In this document: positions 1-12,015 of the stretch, piece by piece
Position numbering within the stretch: the first letter of the stretch is position 1
Layout of the letters: every line of letters begins with the position of its first letter
Source: Cichorium intybus
Lineage: Eukaryota; Streptophyta; Magnoliopsida; Asterales; Asteraceae
DNA: 64,000 bases
Assembly (NCBI GenBank): GCA_023525715.1
Contig: CM042014.1
Location: 19,943,063-20,007,062, forward strand
Reading direction: 5' to 3'
Position numbers and translations under genes: made by a program
The notes under the pieces: generated by a model
Database searches by the model: none
What the model saw: only the letters and a program-made list of their open reading frames with translations
What the model was told of the DNA's origin: nothing

Positions 1-1286
1 AAGCGAGGTGGCGGATCGTACAGGAAGCTTGGAAAGTGTGACAGCTGTCCAAAGTACAAATCAAGAAGCGGGTATTGATGAAGGAGAGGAGTGGCAAGAT
101 GAGGTTGTTGAAGATGAGAGAGGAGAGTGGCAAGAGGAAAGCTATAATGATTGGCCTCAGGAAACTTCAGTTACTGATGGAGACGGTGCACATGAGGTTG
201 AGAATTGGTCAGAAGGGCCTTCTGACCCACCAAGAATGCCACATTCTGTTAGGCGACCCAATAGGTTTCACCCACCTGATGATGATAATGTCTACAGCAT
301 GGAACTCAGGGAGCTTTTGAGCAGGTACTAAACCTTCCCCTTCCCTAGGCCTAAACAAATATGTTTTTATTATTGAAATGACGGATTTTGATGTTTATTT
401 TAGGAGAAGTGTTTCTAATCTTCTTCGTAGCGGTTTCCGTGAGAGTTTGGACCAGTTGATACAATCGTATGTCAACAGACAAGGCCGCGCCCCGATCGAT
501 TGGGATCTTCACCGCAATTTACCGACCCCTGCTTCACCGGAAGGTGAGCAGGAACAGCAGCACAGGGAGGAACAGGTGTTACCATCTCCTCCTGTCCCCC
601 CGCCACAACCAATCTGGCATCACTTGCCTTATTCCAGTTGGTCACGTCACAGCATGCATCGCTCTGAACTCGTAAGTTATTATCATTTTAATATAAAATC
701 GTACGAGTATTATTTATGGAGTTAAGCTTGATGTTAACAATGGGTACAGGAGTGGGAGATGATTAATGATTTGAGAGCGGATATGGCAAGACTGCAACAA
801 GGGATGACCCACATGCAGAGGATGCTTGAAGCTTGCATGGACATGCAACTTGAACTTCAACGGTCTGTCAGACAGGAAGTTTCTGCTGCTTTGAATCGAT
901 CGGAGGGTGGTCAAGGTACAGGTCAACACCTGAGATTAATAATAAACTTTGTAAAGTGAGAGCTAATATCATGGAGTTTTATGCAGGTACTGCTCCAGAA
1001 ACTTCAGAAGATGGATCGAAATGGGGTCAAGTGAGAAAAGGAACATGTTGTGTATGTTGTGATAGCCAGATTGATTCTTTGTTGTACAGGTATTACATGT
1101 TAAATAGGGATTAATAGCCAATCAATAATGAGCTTCGGTTATAAAAATTAGTATATGAATTGTTGCAGATGTGGGCACATGTGTACGTGTTCAAAGTGTG
1201 CAAATGAGCTGATTCGTGGAGGGGGGAAATGTCCATTGTGCAGGGCACCTATTGTTGAGGTCATCAGAGCTTACTCCATACTGTAA
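1..1286 (+). CDS. RING-HC finger E3 ubiquitin ligase, 3' part (five exons visible)
   Basis: Five exons can be joined in phase with GT/AG borders: <1-324, 404-671, 750-915, 987-1089 and 1169-1286. The gene enters from the left, so the start is missing; no ATG opens the first block. The visible protein begins with an acidic Glu/Trp-rich segment, continues with a helical stretch (ESLDQLIQSYVNRQGR) and a Pro-rich linker, then a Met/Gln-rich probable coiled coil, and ends with a C3HC4 RING. The RING is split by the last intron: CCVCC, then CGHMCTCSKC, then KCPLCRAP. C-terminal RINGs of this type act as E2-binding domains of ubiquitin ligases; the substrate is unknown. The ORF is intact and all phases agree. 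A broken copy of exon 2 and of the 3' flank lies at 4020-4290. Probably cytosolic or nuclear; no signal or membrane segment is seen. Confidence 0.88.
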
Positions 1287-1361
1287 ACAGATTACAAACT
1301 GACTGAGGAAGATTAAGAGGATCTACTTTACATGGGTCTTAGAGTCTTCGTGTTCTCATGT

Positions 1362-1363
<2 letters not shown>

Positions 1364-1395
<32 letters not shown>
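1364..1395. repeat. (GA)n microsatellite
   Basis: About 16 GA units lie just downstream of the RING stop codon, probably in the 3' UTR. A similar (GA)n tract lies upstream of the coiled-coil gene at 11980-12012. Confidence 0.95.
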
Positions 1396-1396
<1 letters not shown>

Positions 1397-1610
1397 AAGA
1401 GAGTGCTTCATTTTTGCCTCACTGTTTTTCTGATTATATGTTGAATGATTATCACGCATTGTATAATTGGAATAACATGTGGCTCCTTCATTGTTGCATA
1501 ATAAAGTTACATAGAAAGTTTTTCTTTCCGGATTAACATTTCTAACCAAACTGAGATGGAGTTTGTGTTTTTACATGTATTAATCTAGGATTAAAGGAGG
1601 CATACATAAT

Positions 1611-2075
1611 CGTAGCTCCGATTAGCTGTTTTTAAATTATATGGATTCTTCTTGAGCTTTCAACCATATTTTTTGCATGTTCTCCAGTCTCTATCTCATA
1701 ACAACTTTGTTCGTTTCCTCTCGTTGTCTAGCCTTCTGATTTGAGCCTGTAAATTAATGACACATGTCTTTCAATGTTGCATCTCTAAAACTCTTGCATC
1801 AATTAAGCATCCAAGTTTAGGTTCTAATCCAGATATGCGTTCTGATAGATTAGAATTTCTACTTCCAATTCATCTGAGTGGTTTTCTAACTCTCGAGCTC
1901 GAGTATACGATTTCTAGACATTCAGATAGATTAAGTCCTTTATCGTTGGTTAAATCTGTTCACTATTATGTACATTATCCTCAGCCCACCTTCTCCAGTG
2001 AATGAATCTGCATATATCAACATACTTTAACCGTCAGGACTGTATATACATTGAATTGGTGTCAATACTATTGAA
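1611..2075 (-). pseudogene. Degraded copy of coiled-coil gene exon 6
   Basis: On the minus strand this block matches the 5' half of exon 6 of the gene at 4778-11919 (about 6220-7010). Shared landmarks include the text around TCTAATCCAGATATGCGTTC (1823 and 6433) and the exon 6 acceptor region with ACCGTCA..GACT (2030 and 6999). Many substitutions, deletions and stops remove any long reading frame. It keeps the orientation of the intact gene and follows the RING gene directly, so it reads as part of a tandem duplication of the RING/coiled-coil gene pair. Confidence 0.85.
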
Positions 2076-2969
2076 ATTGGGTTAATTGATTACCGCTTAT
2101 TTGGCGCTGACCTAATGTCCACGTATTGTTGATGTGGTATCCATGCCAAAAATCTTATATTTCTATGATTGTTTATTAAATATATTAACATCTATTTTGG
2201 GTCTTGAACGAGAAAAATGAATATAAAGATACTTGTGCCTGAAAAGAAGTCGATGACTTGGGAATTAGGATTGACAAATGACGTTACTTAATACTTATCC
2301 ATAGGTGATAGGACCATGTCATTTACTTTTGGGTTTCCTTATTATTTACAGAATGGCCCACCAAAGATTAAAAGTGAAAACGAAATGGAGGCCCATGGAG
2401 TAAAATTTTCCAAAGAAACGGTCGACCTTGTAACTTGTAATTTATACAGCGGAAAAGAATGAAAAAAGTTTGGAGAGTGTGACATCACAAGCACAGCAGA
2501 AAAACGAGAGACGGAAGGGAAGCAATCTTGGTCCGATGGAGCTGAAAGTTTACAGGTGTCTTCCGAATTGCGGATGAACTGTGGAGATTGGACTCGGAGA
2601 TGAGCATTACGGCCTGTGATAGTAGAGATTTTTCTAGGTAATGTTTAATCTCTCTTGTTTTGTTGCCAAGAAGTGTTCTTTGTGTGGTAATCGCTCTTAG
2701 ATTTTCCTAGGAAAGAACTTTTCTGTACCCGTTATCATTTGGTAATTGCTGAAGCTCCAAAAAGAGGTTTTTCCACGTTAAAATTGGGTGTCCATGGTAT
2801 ATGTGTTTGTCTTGATCATGAGGCTTGCTTGAGTTTGATTCTTATTGTCCCACAAAAAGAAGTAGAAACCAATTACTTTGTATGTGGGACTTGGTAAGAA
2901 GTTTCGTTTTCTCCAACAAAGCGGTACCGGATCTAGGGTTGGTTTGTTGTTGATAAGAATTCGAGTAGA
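2076..2969. other. No gene seen; probable insertion flank of the gag ORF
   Basis: No coding sequence is supported. The text before the gag ORF (about 2760-2969) resembles the leader of copia elements in layout, but no paired LTR or clear primer-binding site was found. Confidence 0.4.
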
Positions 2970-3656
2970 ATGATCGCCTTAACTGCTTCTAACTACCATA
3001 CTTGGAAATGTAAAATGGAAGATCTCCTGTATATCAATCAATTACATCTACCAGTGTTTGCCACAGAGAAACCAGAAGATATGACTGAAGAACAGTGGAC
3101 TTTGTTACATCGCAAAGTCTGTGGGTATATAAGGCAATGGGTAGATGATAATGTTTTGAATCACATCAGTGAAGAAAAACACGCACAAACACTTTGGAAC
3201 AAACTTGAATACTTGTATGCTAGAAAAACAGGACAAAACAAAATGTTTCTCATCAAGCAGTTGATGAGCTTGAGGTATCGAGACGGTACTCCTCTGAGAT
3301 GTCACTTTGAAATATTTCAGGGTATAATTAATCAACTAGCTGGAACGGGTATAAAGTTTGATGATGAGATTCAGGGGTTATGTTTACTCGCTACATTGCC
3401 AGACTCATGGGAGACATTTAGACTGTTAAGTTATTCAGCTCCGAATGATGTAATGAACATGGATTTGGCTAAAAGCAGTATATTGAATGAAGAAATGAGG
3501 AGAAAGTCAGATCGTCGATTCTTGTTACAGAAAGAAGGAGGTCAGAGTAAGGTTAGAGATTACAAGAGCAAGTCGAACAGGTTTGCTACTGCTGAATGTT
3601 ATGAGTGTGGAGAAAAGGGGCACATTAGGAAGTATTGTAGGCAGCTGAAATTTTAA
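2970..3656 (+). CDS. Copia-type gag polyprotein, stand-alone ORF
   Basis: The ORF encodes 228 residues. It starts NYHTWKCKME, the usual opening of the UBN2/retrotran gag domain, which fills about residues 5-170. It ends with one CCHC zinc knuckle near residue 210-223 (CYECGEKGHIRKYC). This is the capsid/nucleocapsid part of a Ty1/copia retrotransposon. The frame is fully open, but no protease, integrase or reverse transcriptase follows: 80 bp after the stop the degraded coiled-coil gene copy resumes. It could be a truncated insertion, a non-autonomous gag-only element, or a retained gag gene. The flanking host text is much more decayed than this ORF. Confidence 0.85.
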   Translation: MIALTASNYHTWKCKMEDLLYINQLHLPVFATEKPEDMTEEQWTLLHRKVCGYIRQWVDDNVLNHISEEKHAQTLWNKLEYLYARKTGQNKMFLIKQLMSLRYRDGTPLRCHFEIFQGIINQLAGTGIKFDDEIQGLCLLATLPDSWETFRLLSYSAPNDVMNMDLAKSSILNEEMRRKSDRRFLLQKEGGQSKVRDYKSKSNRFATAECYECGEKGHIRKYCRQLKF

Positions 3657-3734
3657 TGTTTAAGGGAATTACTTGTTTTATATCGTGCAACGAAAGGCCA
3701 TTTTAGTCATAGGGTCACCTCTGAATATAAATAT

Positions 3735-4022
3735 AAGTGTAAGGTACTTACTTACTTTCATGTTTTCCTTCTTCCTGCAATTTCGATGATTGTTTCAATG
3801 AAGCAAGCTCGGTATTTATTGAGATGATCTTCAAGATAACACAAGCTTTATCCTTGAAACCTTGAATATTGGCCTCTAGTTCCACACACCTGCATTTTAG
3901 ATTATTGCAATGAATTTGCTGTGCATGTGTATGTGTTACAGAACAAGGAGAAAGGACAAGTACCCGAAGAGCAGAGAAGTTGAATTGGAGTCTTTGCCCA
4001 GAAGTGAAATCAATGGAGGGAA
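3735..4022 (-). pseudogene. Degraded copy of coiled-coil gene exons 5 and 1, fused
   Basis: Positions 3738-3915 match the 3' end of exon 5 of the intact gene (about 8330-8516), including the splice-donor text and CTAGTTCCACACAC. At a shared TTTGC the match jumps to the exon 1 region (about 11738-11845; TTGAATTGGAGTCTTT is common to both). Exons 2-4 and their introns are gone. This is the 5' part of the same duplicated pseudogene as 1611-2075; the copia gag block separates the two. Confidence 0.85.
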
Positions 4023-4290
4023 GGCCTTATTCCAGTTGGTCAAGTCACAGCATGCATCGCTCTCAACTCATAACTTATTATATCTCTACTTGTAATGCTA
4101 TCTTATTTTTAGTCTTAAGTTATCATATCTCTGCTTCATTTTGCCTCACTGTTTTTCTGGTTATATGTCAAATGATTAGGCATTGTATAATTTAATAACA
4201 CATGGGTCGTTTACATTCCTTCATTGCTGCGTAATAAACTTACACAGGAAAATCTTCTTTTCACCTCAAATGTTCAACCAAACTGGGATG
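4020..4290 (+). pseudogene. Fragments of a RING gene copy
   Basis: Positions 4024-4082 match the end of RING exon 2 (about 628-681): CCTTATTCCAGTTGGTCA and CAGCATGCATCGCTCT are shared. Positions 4131-4290 match the RING 3' flank at about 1405-1560 (TTTTGCCTCACTGTTTTTCT is shared). Exons 3-5 are absent, so no RING can be made. It abuts the fused coiled-coil pseudogene. Confidence 0.85.
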
Positions 4291-4777
4291 GGGTTGGTGA
4301 TTAAATAAACTAAGTCTAAGGTGGATTCATTGGTCAATTTTGAAAACTAGTCTTTTTGCGTTTAAGTAGCAGAAAGGTAAAAAAGATGTGGAGCCAAAAC
4401 TGTTGATTGAAACTTTACCTGTTCACACGTGGATGCATGTGTGTTTTTTGCAGTTGACATGAATATGATGTAGAATGAAGATAGATATTGTATGTAATGA
4501 TCTGAGAAATACTTGTTCAGTTTTTGAGTAAATAGAGCATGTACAAGGTTACACAATTCATGTTTTTACATAACATGTACTAAACTAGGATACATACATG
4601 CCCGTTGAGAAAAAAACATTACCATCTAACTCATCTTTTCTATCTCCTATTTTTTGTTTTCATTTACTTGATGCTATGCTTTATCCTATTTCTTCAGAAT
4701 GTAATCCACATATAATGAATGAGAAAGATAAATTTACCTACGAGGCATTAATAACTGTATAAGAATTATCCCTGAAT

Positions 4778-7700
4778 TTATGAAAACCAGCTCCTTCCAG
4801 TTCCAGGCCTTTCAGCCTTTAGCTTTATCACAAGCTCTTCTCTTTGAGCTTCTACTTCTGCATATTTCAGGCTCATGTGGAGGTAACGTTCTTGAAGCTC
4901 TTTCAGTTCGGCCTCCAGTAAAGCTGCATCTTTATCATGTTCTTTGTTAATCCCTTCCACATCCTGTTGAATAAAAAAACAAGGTTAAAAAGCCAACATA
5001 TAACCATAGTTATTGAAAATTTACCATAAAGAAAGAATCATATGGACCTCTGAGAGCTTCATGCTATCGGATACAAAAGACACAGGACTGTTAGTAGCAG
5101 AGCTCTCAATAAGCTCCAATTTCTCTTCAAGAACTTGGGCGTTCTTAATGCATTCGTCTTTTTCTTCTTGAAGACAATTTATCTTCCACTGTAGTTGACT
5201 ATTTGACCGCTTTAGACGCCCAACCTCATTTTTCATCTCGGCTTCCTGTGCAGATAACGCTTCTCTTGCAGTTAAGTCGCCCTGAAGCCGCATAATTTGT
5301 TCCTCTAATGCAAATTTACTACGCTTATGATCTTCCGATTCATCGACCGCCTTCTGCATGCTTAATGTTCTCTGAAACAATATACTTTTTGCTTCCTTTA
5401 ATTCTTCATAATCCCCTGTTATCAATTGTAACGAAGCTTCCAGCCTTTCATTCTCATATTTCACAACATTCAGTTCGTTCTTCAGAGCCACCACTTCATC
5501 CTGCAAAACCGGAATCTTCTTCAGTTGAGCCTCAAGACTTGAGATCTCTTCTGTTAACTGTACTCTTTCGTATTCGGAACGTTTAAGGTTCCCGTCCAGC
5601 TCAGCAACTTTAATTCTTAGTTTTTCTTCATCAAATCTAGTATTCTCCAGCAACTCCATCATTTTTTCAAGGTTTGCTTCTAGAACACCATGGTTCTGTT
5701 TGGAAGCAGCAAGCTCAACTGTCAGCTCCTGAATCCTTGCTTCATATTCAACTTGGATAGTATGAAGCTTCTTCTCAGATGTTTTAAAATTTTCGACATG
5801 CATTTCAAGTACTGCTTCTGAACCCATTCTCTCTCTTTCATCTTGAGTTGCATATATTTGTGTACTGAGGTGAGCTGTCTCTTGTTGAAAATTATCAATT
5901 TCAACCATCTTCTCTAAGTACATTTGATTGAACATGTTAAGCTTCTCTGTCTGCTCTTCGTTTACAAAATGTAAAGCCTCAATTTCTGAGTCAAATGTTT
6001 TCTCCTTTTCAGCAATCCCAGTTATCATCAAGGAAAACTTACCTTCTAAATCTTCCAAGTTTTTTGACAATTTGGAGAAATTATGTTGCGATTCTTTCAG
6101 TTCTGCTTCGAGGGCCATACAGCGATTATATAAATCGAGTCTTTGTTGCTTTAGCTCTCGGTTTGACTTTTGAAGTTGACTGGATTCTTCGATTAAATTC
6201 TCTGCAGTTGTTTGTAGCTTCGGGTTAGCTTTTTTCAGATACTCGCATTCCTCTTGAGCTTCCAGCCATCTTTTTTGCATGTTTTCTAATTTCAGTCTCA
6301 TATCAGCTTTGTTCGTTTCCATTTCCTCTTCTAGTTTTTTGATGTCGGCCTGTAAATTTGTGACACGTGTCTCTGAATGATGTAATTCCAAACGACTAGA
6401 TTCTCTTGCATCAGTTAAGTATCTGAGTTGAGGTTCTAATCCAGATATGCGTTCAGATAAGTGTATGTTTTCTACTTCCATTTCACTCAAGTGGAGCTCT
6501 AATTCTTTATTACAACTTTGAAGCTCGAGTACTTTCTTTTCAAGAATCTTGTTGGCTGCTACCTGGGAATCTTTTATACCACTGAGCACCACCATGTCGC
6601 TTTTTACCTTTTCTAGACATTCAGAGATGATTGTGCTGTCGGATTGCATTGCTTTCATACTTCCCTTTAACTGGCTATGTAATGTTTGCAGTTTAGACAA
6701 TTGAGTCTCTAAGTCTTTTTGGTAGCAACTTTGGCGCTCAATTTCTTTGTCCTTTGTCAAACAATCTGATTTAAGAACTTCTATCTCAGAGCTTTTTTCC
6801 AGTAGTTCTTTACCTAGATCATCCACCCTTGATTTTAGCTCCATATTTAACTTCTCAGGCATATCAGTATTGCCATTCAAACTACTCTCCATCATCATTG
6901 TATTGATCTGTCCACCAAGTTGTACATTATCTCTAGCCATTCCAACCTCAGTACACCCTTCTCTATTGAACGAATCTGTGCATATCAAAATACTCTAACC
7001 GTCAAGACTATGTACACATTAAAAAATTTAGGGTTTGATTGGTTTGGTTAGACAGAATTGAACCACGAAGAAATGGAGTGGCCAATGTATGTTATGGAAG
7101 ATGAAGGTAATGGAATGAGTATTACAGTCCATAATCATGTTTAATTGGCCTGTAGTAATGATAACAATGTTTCATATGAAGTTTTTATATTATATGCAAA
7201 TACAAGGTGTAGTTTCAATATTATTATATAGATTATTTGATTATATTCATAAAATATATCATTCATAAAACTGAAAAATTAAATATGATAAAAACTCACT
7301 ATATCCAAAATGATATTATAATAAGAAAAATTGATTTAATATGAAGTTATTATATAAAGACTTGTCTCATCAGAAATTTTGTGATAGTAAAACTTTTTAC
7401 TCCATTCCATCATGGAATGAAAGAAAAACATCTTAAGGAATGAAATTTGGCAAAATGGAAGGAATTACACCCATTAATGAATGATCCATTCCATTCCATC
7501 AGGCAAAACAAATAGTTTTTTTTATTAAATTAGAATGAACCATTCAACTCCTTTTCTAATTTTGTCATACCAAACATTACCTTGGATGGAATGGAATTAG
7601 AAAGGAAAGGAATAAAAAAGGTAATGGAGTATCTAATTACATTTGGTCATGTTTGGTTGGATTGAGGGAAGGAATGAGTTGTCCAAACATGTTGTTTCTT

Positions 7701-10700
7701 ATATAATGAGAAAAATAATTAAAACTAAATTGATGAACAAAAAGAAATATATGTTTTTTTAAATAAACACTTTAATCAAATAAAGATACAAGGCTAATAA
7801 ATTGCTTATGAATATAATTCATATCATTTTAAATATATACTATATGGATTTCAAATAGTCAAACAAAATAATTTATCACTAAAAAAGTTGTATACAATTA
7901 AAAATTAAATACCATAAAATCCTAAAATAGAACTATAATAAAATATATTTTGTGGTTATTTTTGGAAAAAAAAAATAATTTAATTGAACTTTCAAAAATT
8001 TATAAAAACATCCCGCTTTCTAAATAAAAGTACTTTATAATTATAAACCATTCCATTCCACCAAGGAATGAAAAAAAAAACACCCTTCTCCTATGGAATG
8101 AAATCAGCCAAGGACAAGGAATCACATTCCGTGAGGAATGCTACATTCCATTGCTTTGTGGCAAACCAACACGATTGTTTTTCATTCCGCCATATTGCTC
8201 CACTCCATTACTTCTTTGATTACTACTTACCAAAAGCTACTTAACGTTTATAAGAATCACTTGGTTCATTTTGTGCAATGAAAGCGCATGATTATTGATA
8301 GGGTAAACTTTGCATAGAATTATAAGTGAAAGGTACTTACTTTCATGGCTTCCTTCTTGCTGCAACTTCAATAGTCGTTTCAATGCAGCAACCTCATTTT
8401 CCTGCTCTTCTGCTTTTGCACGGTATTTGTTGAGTTCATCATCGAGATAACACGCCTTATCCTTGAAACCTTGGATGTTGACTTCTAGTTCCACACACTT
8501 GCTTTCTAGATCATTGCAACGAATTTGCAGGTAGCCAGCATCTATTCCATCAACCTCTCTCTTCTTTGCCTCCTCTTTCAGCTGCTGTATCTGGGACTCG
8601 AGTTTGATTATCTCAGAATCTTCAATACTGGGAGACTTGGAATCAAGATCCTTACTTGATTCTTTAAGCTTTAAAAGAAGATCAAGATTTTCACCAGCAA
8701 GCTCATTACAATCGCTCTCAAGCTCCTGAATCTTATCCTTCAAAGCTTGAACTTCAACGGGATCTGGTATCTCCTTTGGAATTTGAGCAGATAGTTTTTC
8801 TTTTAAATTCAAGATTTCTTCATCTTTCAAGCTTAATTTCTTCATCCATTCCGACTCATAATCGAGTAAAATTTGAGCTTTGAGAACTTGTTCATCTTTC
8901 AGACTTAATTTCTGTTGCTCTATGGTCTCTTCTAGTTCCTGGAGAACAGAAACCAACTCAAGATTTGATTCTTGAGTTTTATTTAGTTGCATGGATAAAT
9001 TGTCGTTCAAGTCTCTCTGAAACTTTATTTCCTCTTCCAATTCCGTCCGCATATCATCTTTATCTTGGAGCTTTAGATTATCAGCAGCCTCTTCTTTCAC
9101 TTCAGCTTCAGCCAGGAGAGCTTTCAAGTAACTTATTTCATCTTTCAGTCCATCACATTCTGTTTGCAATGCGACAACCTCCATACTTGCATTTTCCAAT
9201 CTCCTTGTTTGGTCTCTTGATTCCTTTTTTGTGAAATCTAAATCAATCTTCAACTTCCTTGCATTTCTTTCCCACATTCTTGATTCTGCCCTCAGTTCTT
9301 CCATTGTCGCCCCTTCTGATTCCGGAACAAATTCAATGGAACCAGAAGTTCGTAATGGTGATGCTGGAACGAAATGTGAAACTTTCCCAGAATCTTGTCT
9401 TTGACTTAAATTATGCTTTCCTGAACCGTAAGGAGAACGAATTGATTTAGGAGAATCATAGACATTATATGAGCTATACTGTGTGCTATTTGAAGAACTA
9501 ACGGAATCCTGGATTCCGATTACACCACTTAGATTCCTATGCGGGGAGAAACTTTCCCTGCCAAAAGAATCATCCATTGAATCAAAGCTACTGCGCGACC
9601 CCCCTGTAGATAAGCTTCTATCTTGTACAACACGCTTAGTGATTCTACCATCAGATGCATCTGATGTGTTATCCAGGTCATCAGAAGCATTTGTATCTTC
9701 TGTAAAAGAATCAGTGTCTACCCATCCGTCATTCCTGTAATATGTAGCATATTAGAACCTGTACCATGATTGAAAGAATAAATATCAAGATTTTGTTGTT
9801 CAGAAACAAACCTCGGATTTGCTCGTGGTGTTAGGCACCTAATTTCCACCTGCAAAGAACCAATATTTCATCAGCAAATGTTCAACTTCAACCTATAAGA
9901 AAGGTTTTATTTTCAACATAATTATAGATTGTTTTTCAAAAGGAGCTTGGAAGCATCCAATGATATGACTAACCTGCAAGATTGTCCCATGACTACAGTT
10001 TTTTAGTGGTTCTGCAATAGAAATAGAAGTTTCAGAATTCAGGTGATTTGACAAATTTACTGTCACTTCTCCAAGAATGCCAGATCTACCTGATCCCTGT
10101 TAAAAACAATAGATTATCAGTGGAATAATCATAGACTACACAACAAAACATGGGCGAATAAAAAATTAATCAGACTGAAACTTAATTAGAAACATGAAAT
10201 GGACCAGACCATTGAAATAAGAAGCTTATACAGGCATTGCTCAACCACTTTTGAAGCATCATCATGGGGAACCCAAATGTATTCTGACAAATTCTCAGTC
10301 CATTGACAATTTCCGTTCTGTACTGATGCTTTGCCTGTTTTGGCAAGAGTTTTCCCTGTTTCTACAGAGATGATGGACACTGAAAGCTTATCCCATCCCT
10401 TGGGAACCTGGAAGTGCAAAACACAGTCAGCAATCTGCCACAGGTGCAGTCAACACAAAATGAATATTGGTCACAACTGAAAATTGAAATAGACAGCTGC
10501 TTGAAATCTAACATAGGCCAGCTGTCGTTAGAACTCGTCATGAGATTACATAAACTATGAAACAGATTTCAGTAGTTAACTGTTCCAGCTGTGGAGTATC
10601 GAATGCTCATTAGCAGAAAGTGTTAAAGAAAGATTACCAGGGGAAACTAACTAGATCACTTCAAACTCTAAGGTGGTGTTTGTTTTGGAAGATGTAAAAT

Positions 10701-11919
10701 GTCTTTTGTCTTTGTTCATGTCTGTGGAAGAAGATGTGGAACAAAAGTTCTTTTCCATCTCTTCACCCTTCATAAAAAAGTTTGTTTGTTTTTAACGTCT
10801 TTTTGGAATCGTTCATTTTAACATCAATTTTAGTTAAAATAAACCCGGGTGGGATGGGAGTGGGGTGGGTAGGTGGGGGTTGGTGGTATGGGTAAGGGTG
10901 GGGTGGGTGGGGGTGGGGGTAGGGGTGTGTAGGGTGGGGTTAGGATGGGATGGGGTGAATGTAGTTTGAAAGTTAAAAAAAAAAGGTTCAAAAAGATAAA
11001 AAAAATATGTCTTTTTGAAAAAGAGGTGAAAAAGTCTTTTTTAGATATTTTGTCTTCTAGAAAACAAACTGTCTTTTTGGAAAACATCTACCCTCCCGCA
11101 GATGTTTTAGGGGAAAAAGACTTTTTGAGGAAAAACAAACACCCTCCAAGTCTCTTATCAAAGGCTAGTGTTGCAGACCTAGATTTTCCCTGGACAAATT
11201 GTGTGGCCTTAAATCTTAATGCAACATTATCCTAATTGAGCTATATAAGGATGATATTATCACAAAGAACAGAAGGGAGTTTTGGTGAATATTTTGTAAC
11301 GTCAACTCAAGAACAGATTTCATAAGCTCCTCCTTGGATGATCTTTAGTTAGACTCCTGATGGTTTAGAAATGAGGATCTCTCCCCTCTGTACTACTACC
11401 TCCTCAATCGAATAGATTTCATTATATTCATGAGTAATTTCTTTTGCCTCATGTTAGGAGCGCTAGTTATTGTTTATAATATTTATATTCTTTTCATTGA
11501 AACGCAGGGAAAAAATGAGACTGCACCTGATTAATTTCAAACAGAGAGGGTAGCAACAAACAGAGATAAGAGAACATCATTCCACATAATTTACTTAAAA
11601 GCTCTCTCATGACTCGATATACATCAGAAATTCGATGGTTTTTTCTTTTCTAAAACCTCGCATAGGTACATCAATGTGCAGACTTGTCTTGATAAAAACG
11701 AATAAAACAGTTCTTACAATCCTGCAGATGTATAGTTTGCTGTGCGTGCGTGTGAGACACAGAGCAAGGAGAACGGATAAGTACCTGAAGAGCCTGAAGA
11801 CCGGAGAAGTTGAATTGGAGTCTTTCGCCGGAAGTAAAATCAACGGAGGCGGTGGAAGAGGTGGAGGAATTACGGCGGTGCAACCTATTCATCATCGTCT
11901 GCTTAATTATCTCTTTCAT
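4778..11919 (-). CDS. NT-C2 domain long coiled-coil protein (myosin heavy chain-related type)
   Basis: Seven exons join in phase on the minus strand: 11785-11919, 10210-10407, 9974-10096, 9812-9849, 8341-9734, 5048-6975 and 4778-4963, giving 1333 residues. The start is the ATG at 11919; codons further upstream in this frame contain no ATG. Residues about 35-160 form an NT-C2 (EEIG1/EHBP1 N-terminal) domain with VPKGWDKLSVSII, ETGKTLAKTGKASV and GSGRSGILGEVTVNLS, a membrane-associating C2 fold. A Ser/Asp-rich linker follows, then from about residue 260 to the end almost continuous Leu/Glu/Lys coiled coil, mostly in exons 5 and 6. Plant relatives are annotated myosin heavy chain-related or intracellular transport proteins; a tether or scaffold role is inference. 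Introns 1 and 5 carry MITE-like insertions. No break is seen. Confidence 0.9.
7070..8222. mobile_element. GGAATG-type MITE cluster in intron 5
   Basis: Intron 5 of the coiled-coil gene holds repeated GGAATG/CATTCC modules. Its outer ends are inverted: GAAGAAATGGAGTGG near 7067 and CCACTCCATTACTTC near 8199. Further modules at 7480-7700 and 8045-8170, with GTTTGGTTGGAT, suggest nested insertions. A short relative lies at 19585-19685. No TSD was established. Confidence 0.45.
10672..11147. mobile_element. MITE with GGTGTTTGTTTT ends in intron 1
   Basis: The left end GGTGGTGTTTGTTTT and the inverted right end AAAACAAACACCCTCC form terminal inverted repeats of about 15 bp around 476 bp inside intron 1 of the coiled-coil gene. 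The form resembles hAT-type MITEs, but no TSD is convincing. The interior holds a strongly G-rich stretch at 10847-10957. Confidence 0.65.
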
Positions 11920-11978
11920 TCTCCCCAATTTGACCAATTCCTCTCCGAAACTCTTTTGTAGGCTGTAGCAATGACTTT

Positions 11979-11979
<1 letters not shown>

Positions 11980-12012
<33 letters not shown>
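11980..12012. repeat. (GA)n microsatellite in the 5' leader or promoter of the coiled-coil gene
   Basis: About 16 GA units lie 60-95 bp upstream of the start codon at 11919 (CT repeats on the transcribed strand), a common position for plant 5'-UTR or core-promoter CT tracts. Confidence 0.9.

Positions 12013-12015
<3 letters not shown>

Noticed and set aside
11937..11937. Earlier start of the coiled-coil protein at 11937
   Set aside because: The codon there is TTG. The first ATG in frame is at 11919.
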